Assembly: GCF_025725665.1 (NCBI RefSeq)
Contig: NZ_CP107009.1
Location: 3,596,001-3,660,000 of the forward strand
Direction: 5' to 3'
DNA from: Halomonas sp. LR3S48
GTDB lineage: Bacteria > Pseudomonadota > Gammaproteobacteria > Pseudomonadales > Halomonadaceae
DNA length: 64,000 bases
How positions within the stretch are numbered: the stretch's first letter is position 1; the number at the start of each line of letters is the position of its first letter. Of the stretch, positions 63,930-64,000 are shown piece by piece. The notes under the pieces were generated by a model. It was given only the letters and a program-made list of their open reading frames with translations, had not been told where the DNA came from and made no database searches. The translations under genes and the position numbers were made by a program.

Positions 63930-63937
63930 TGTATACA
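63930..63937. promoter_or_regulatory. TGTATACA palindrome upstream of puuE
   Basis: AGTGTATACAAT, the same core as upstream of the GntR gene at 43528. A second GTAT half-site (CTGTATCC) follows at about 63952. The remaining bases to the window end hold no gene. Confidence 0.5.
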
Positions 63938-64000
63938 ATACGAAAGATAGACTGTATCCCGATCGGCTGCAACCAGGCTTCGCACAGCGCCACGATGACC

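Overview
The window looks like chromosome from a halophilic gammaproteobacterium of the Halomonas type. Supporting signs are high G+C, compact operons with many 4-base ATGA overlaps, acidic proteins, four tripartite (TRAP) uptake systems, and an ethanol/PQQ gene set arranged as in pseudomonads. I see no rRNA, tRNA, CRISPR array, transposase or phage gene. The organism assignment is inference.

Region 1 (1-25.6 kb) is a PQQ-linked alcohol-oxidation island. It holds a PQQ-associated ABC system with a beta-propeller protein, a CxxxCW rhodanese-like protein, and a LuxR-type response regulator. It also has two soluble hybrid histidine kinases, a FIST-domain sensor, an ErcA-type alcohol dehydrogenase and a complete pqqABCDE operon. 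A membrane hybrid kinase with a periplasmic partner closes the island. The quinoprotein dehydrogenase itself is not in the window. Inside this island (3.9-8.2 kb, minus strand) sits the most unusual locus: a second pqqA-pqqD-pqqE set without pqqB or pqqC. It is followed by a 30-residue membrane peptide, a DUF989-like membrane protein, a SerC-like aminotransferase that has lost its phosphate-binding His/Arg residues, and a dihydroorotate-dehydrogenase-like flavoprotein that has lost most orotate contacts. I read this as a candidate undescribed PQQ-like peptide-derived product or accessory pathway.

Region 2 (25.7-33.5 kb) has a DUF2189 membrane protein, a flavocytochrome c sulfide dehydrogenase pair (fccAB), a TAXI-type TRAP system with a universal stress protein, and a macrodomain protein.

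Region 3 (33.5-41.7 kb, minus strand) appears to be a sugar operon with a largely periplasmic enzyme set. It contains two exported TIM-barrel isomerase/epimerase-like proteins, a GMC oxidoreductase with a Tat-exported gluconate-2-dehydrogenase-type small subunit, a DUF1080 (3-keto-glycoside hydrolase-type) protein and a TRAP transporter. A perfect LacI-family operator lies upstream.

Region 4 (42-64 kb) handles purine-derived and glyoxylate carbon. It encodes allantoinase PuuE, ureidoglycine aminohydrolase, ureidoglycolate lyase, glyoxylate carboligase, hydroxypyruvate isomerase, tartronate semialdehyde reductase, glycerate kinase and pyruvate kinase. Interleaved are a hydantoinase, two racemase-family proteins, two TRAP systems and two GntR/FCD regulators. 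Together these take allantoin- or hydantoin-type compounds to glyoxylate and then to pyruvate. Allantoate amidohydrolase and the urate-oxidising steps are not in the window. GTATAC-type palindromes recur in front of several of these genes and suggest one GntR regulon.
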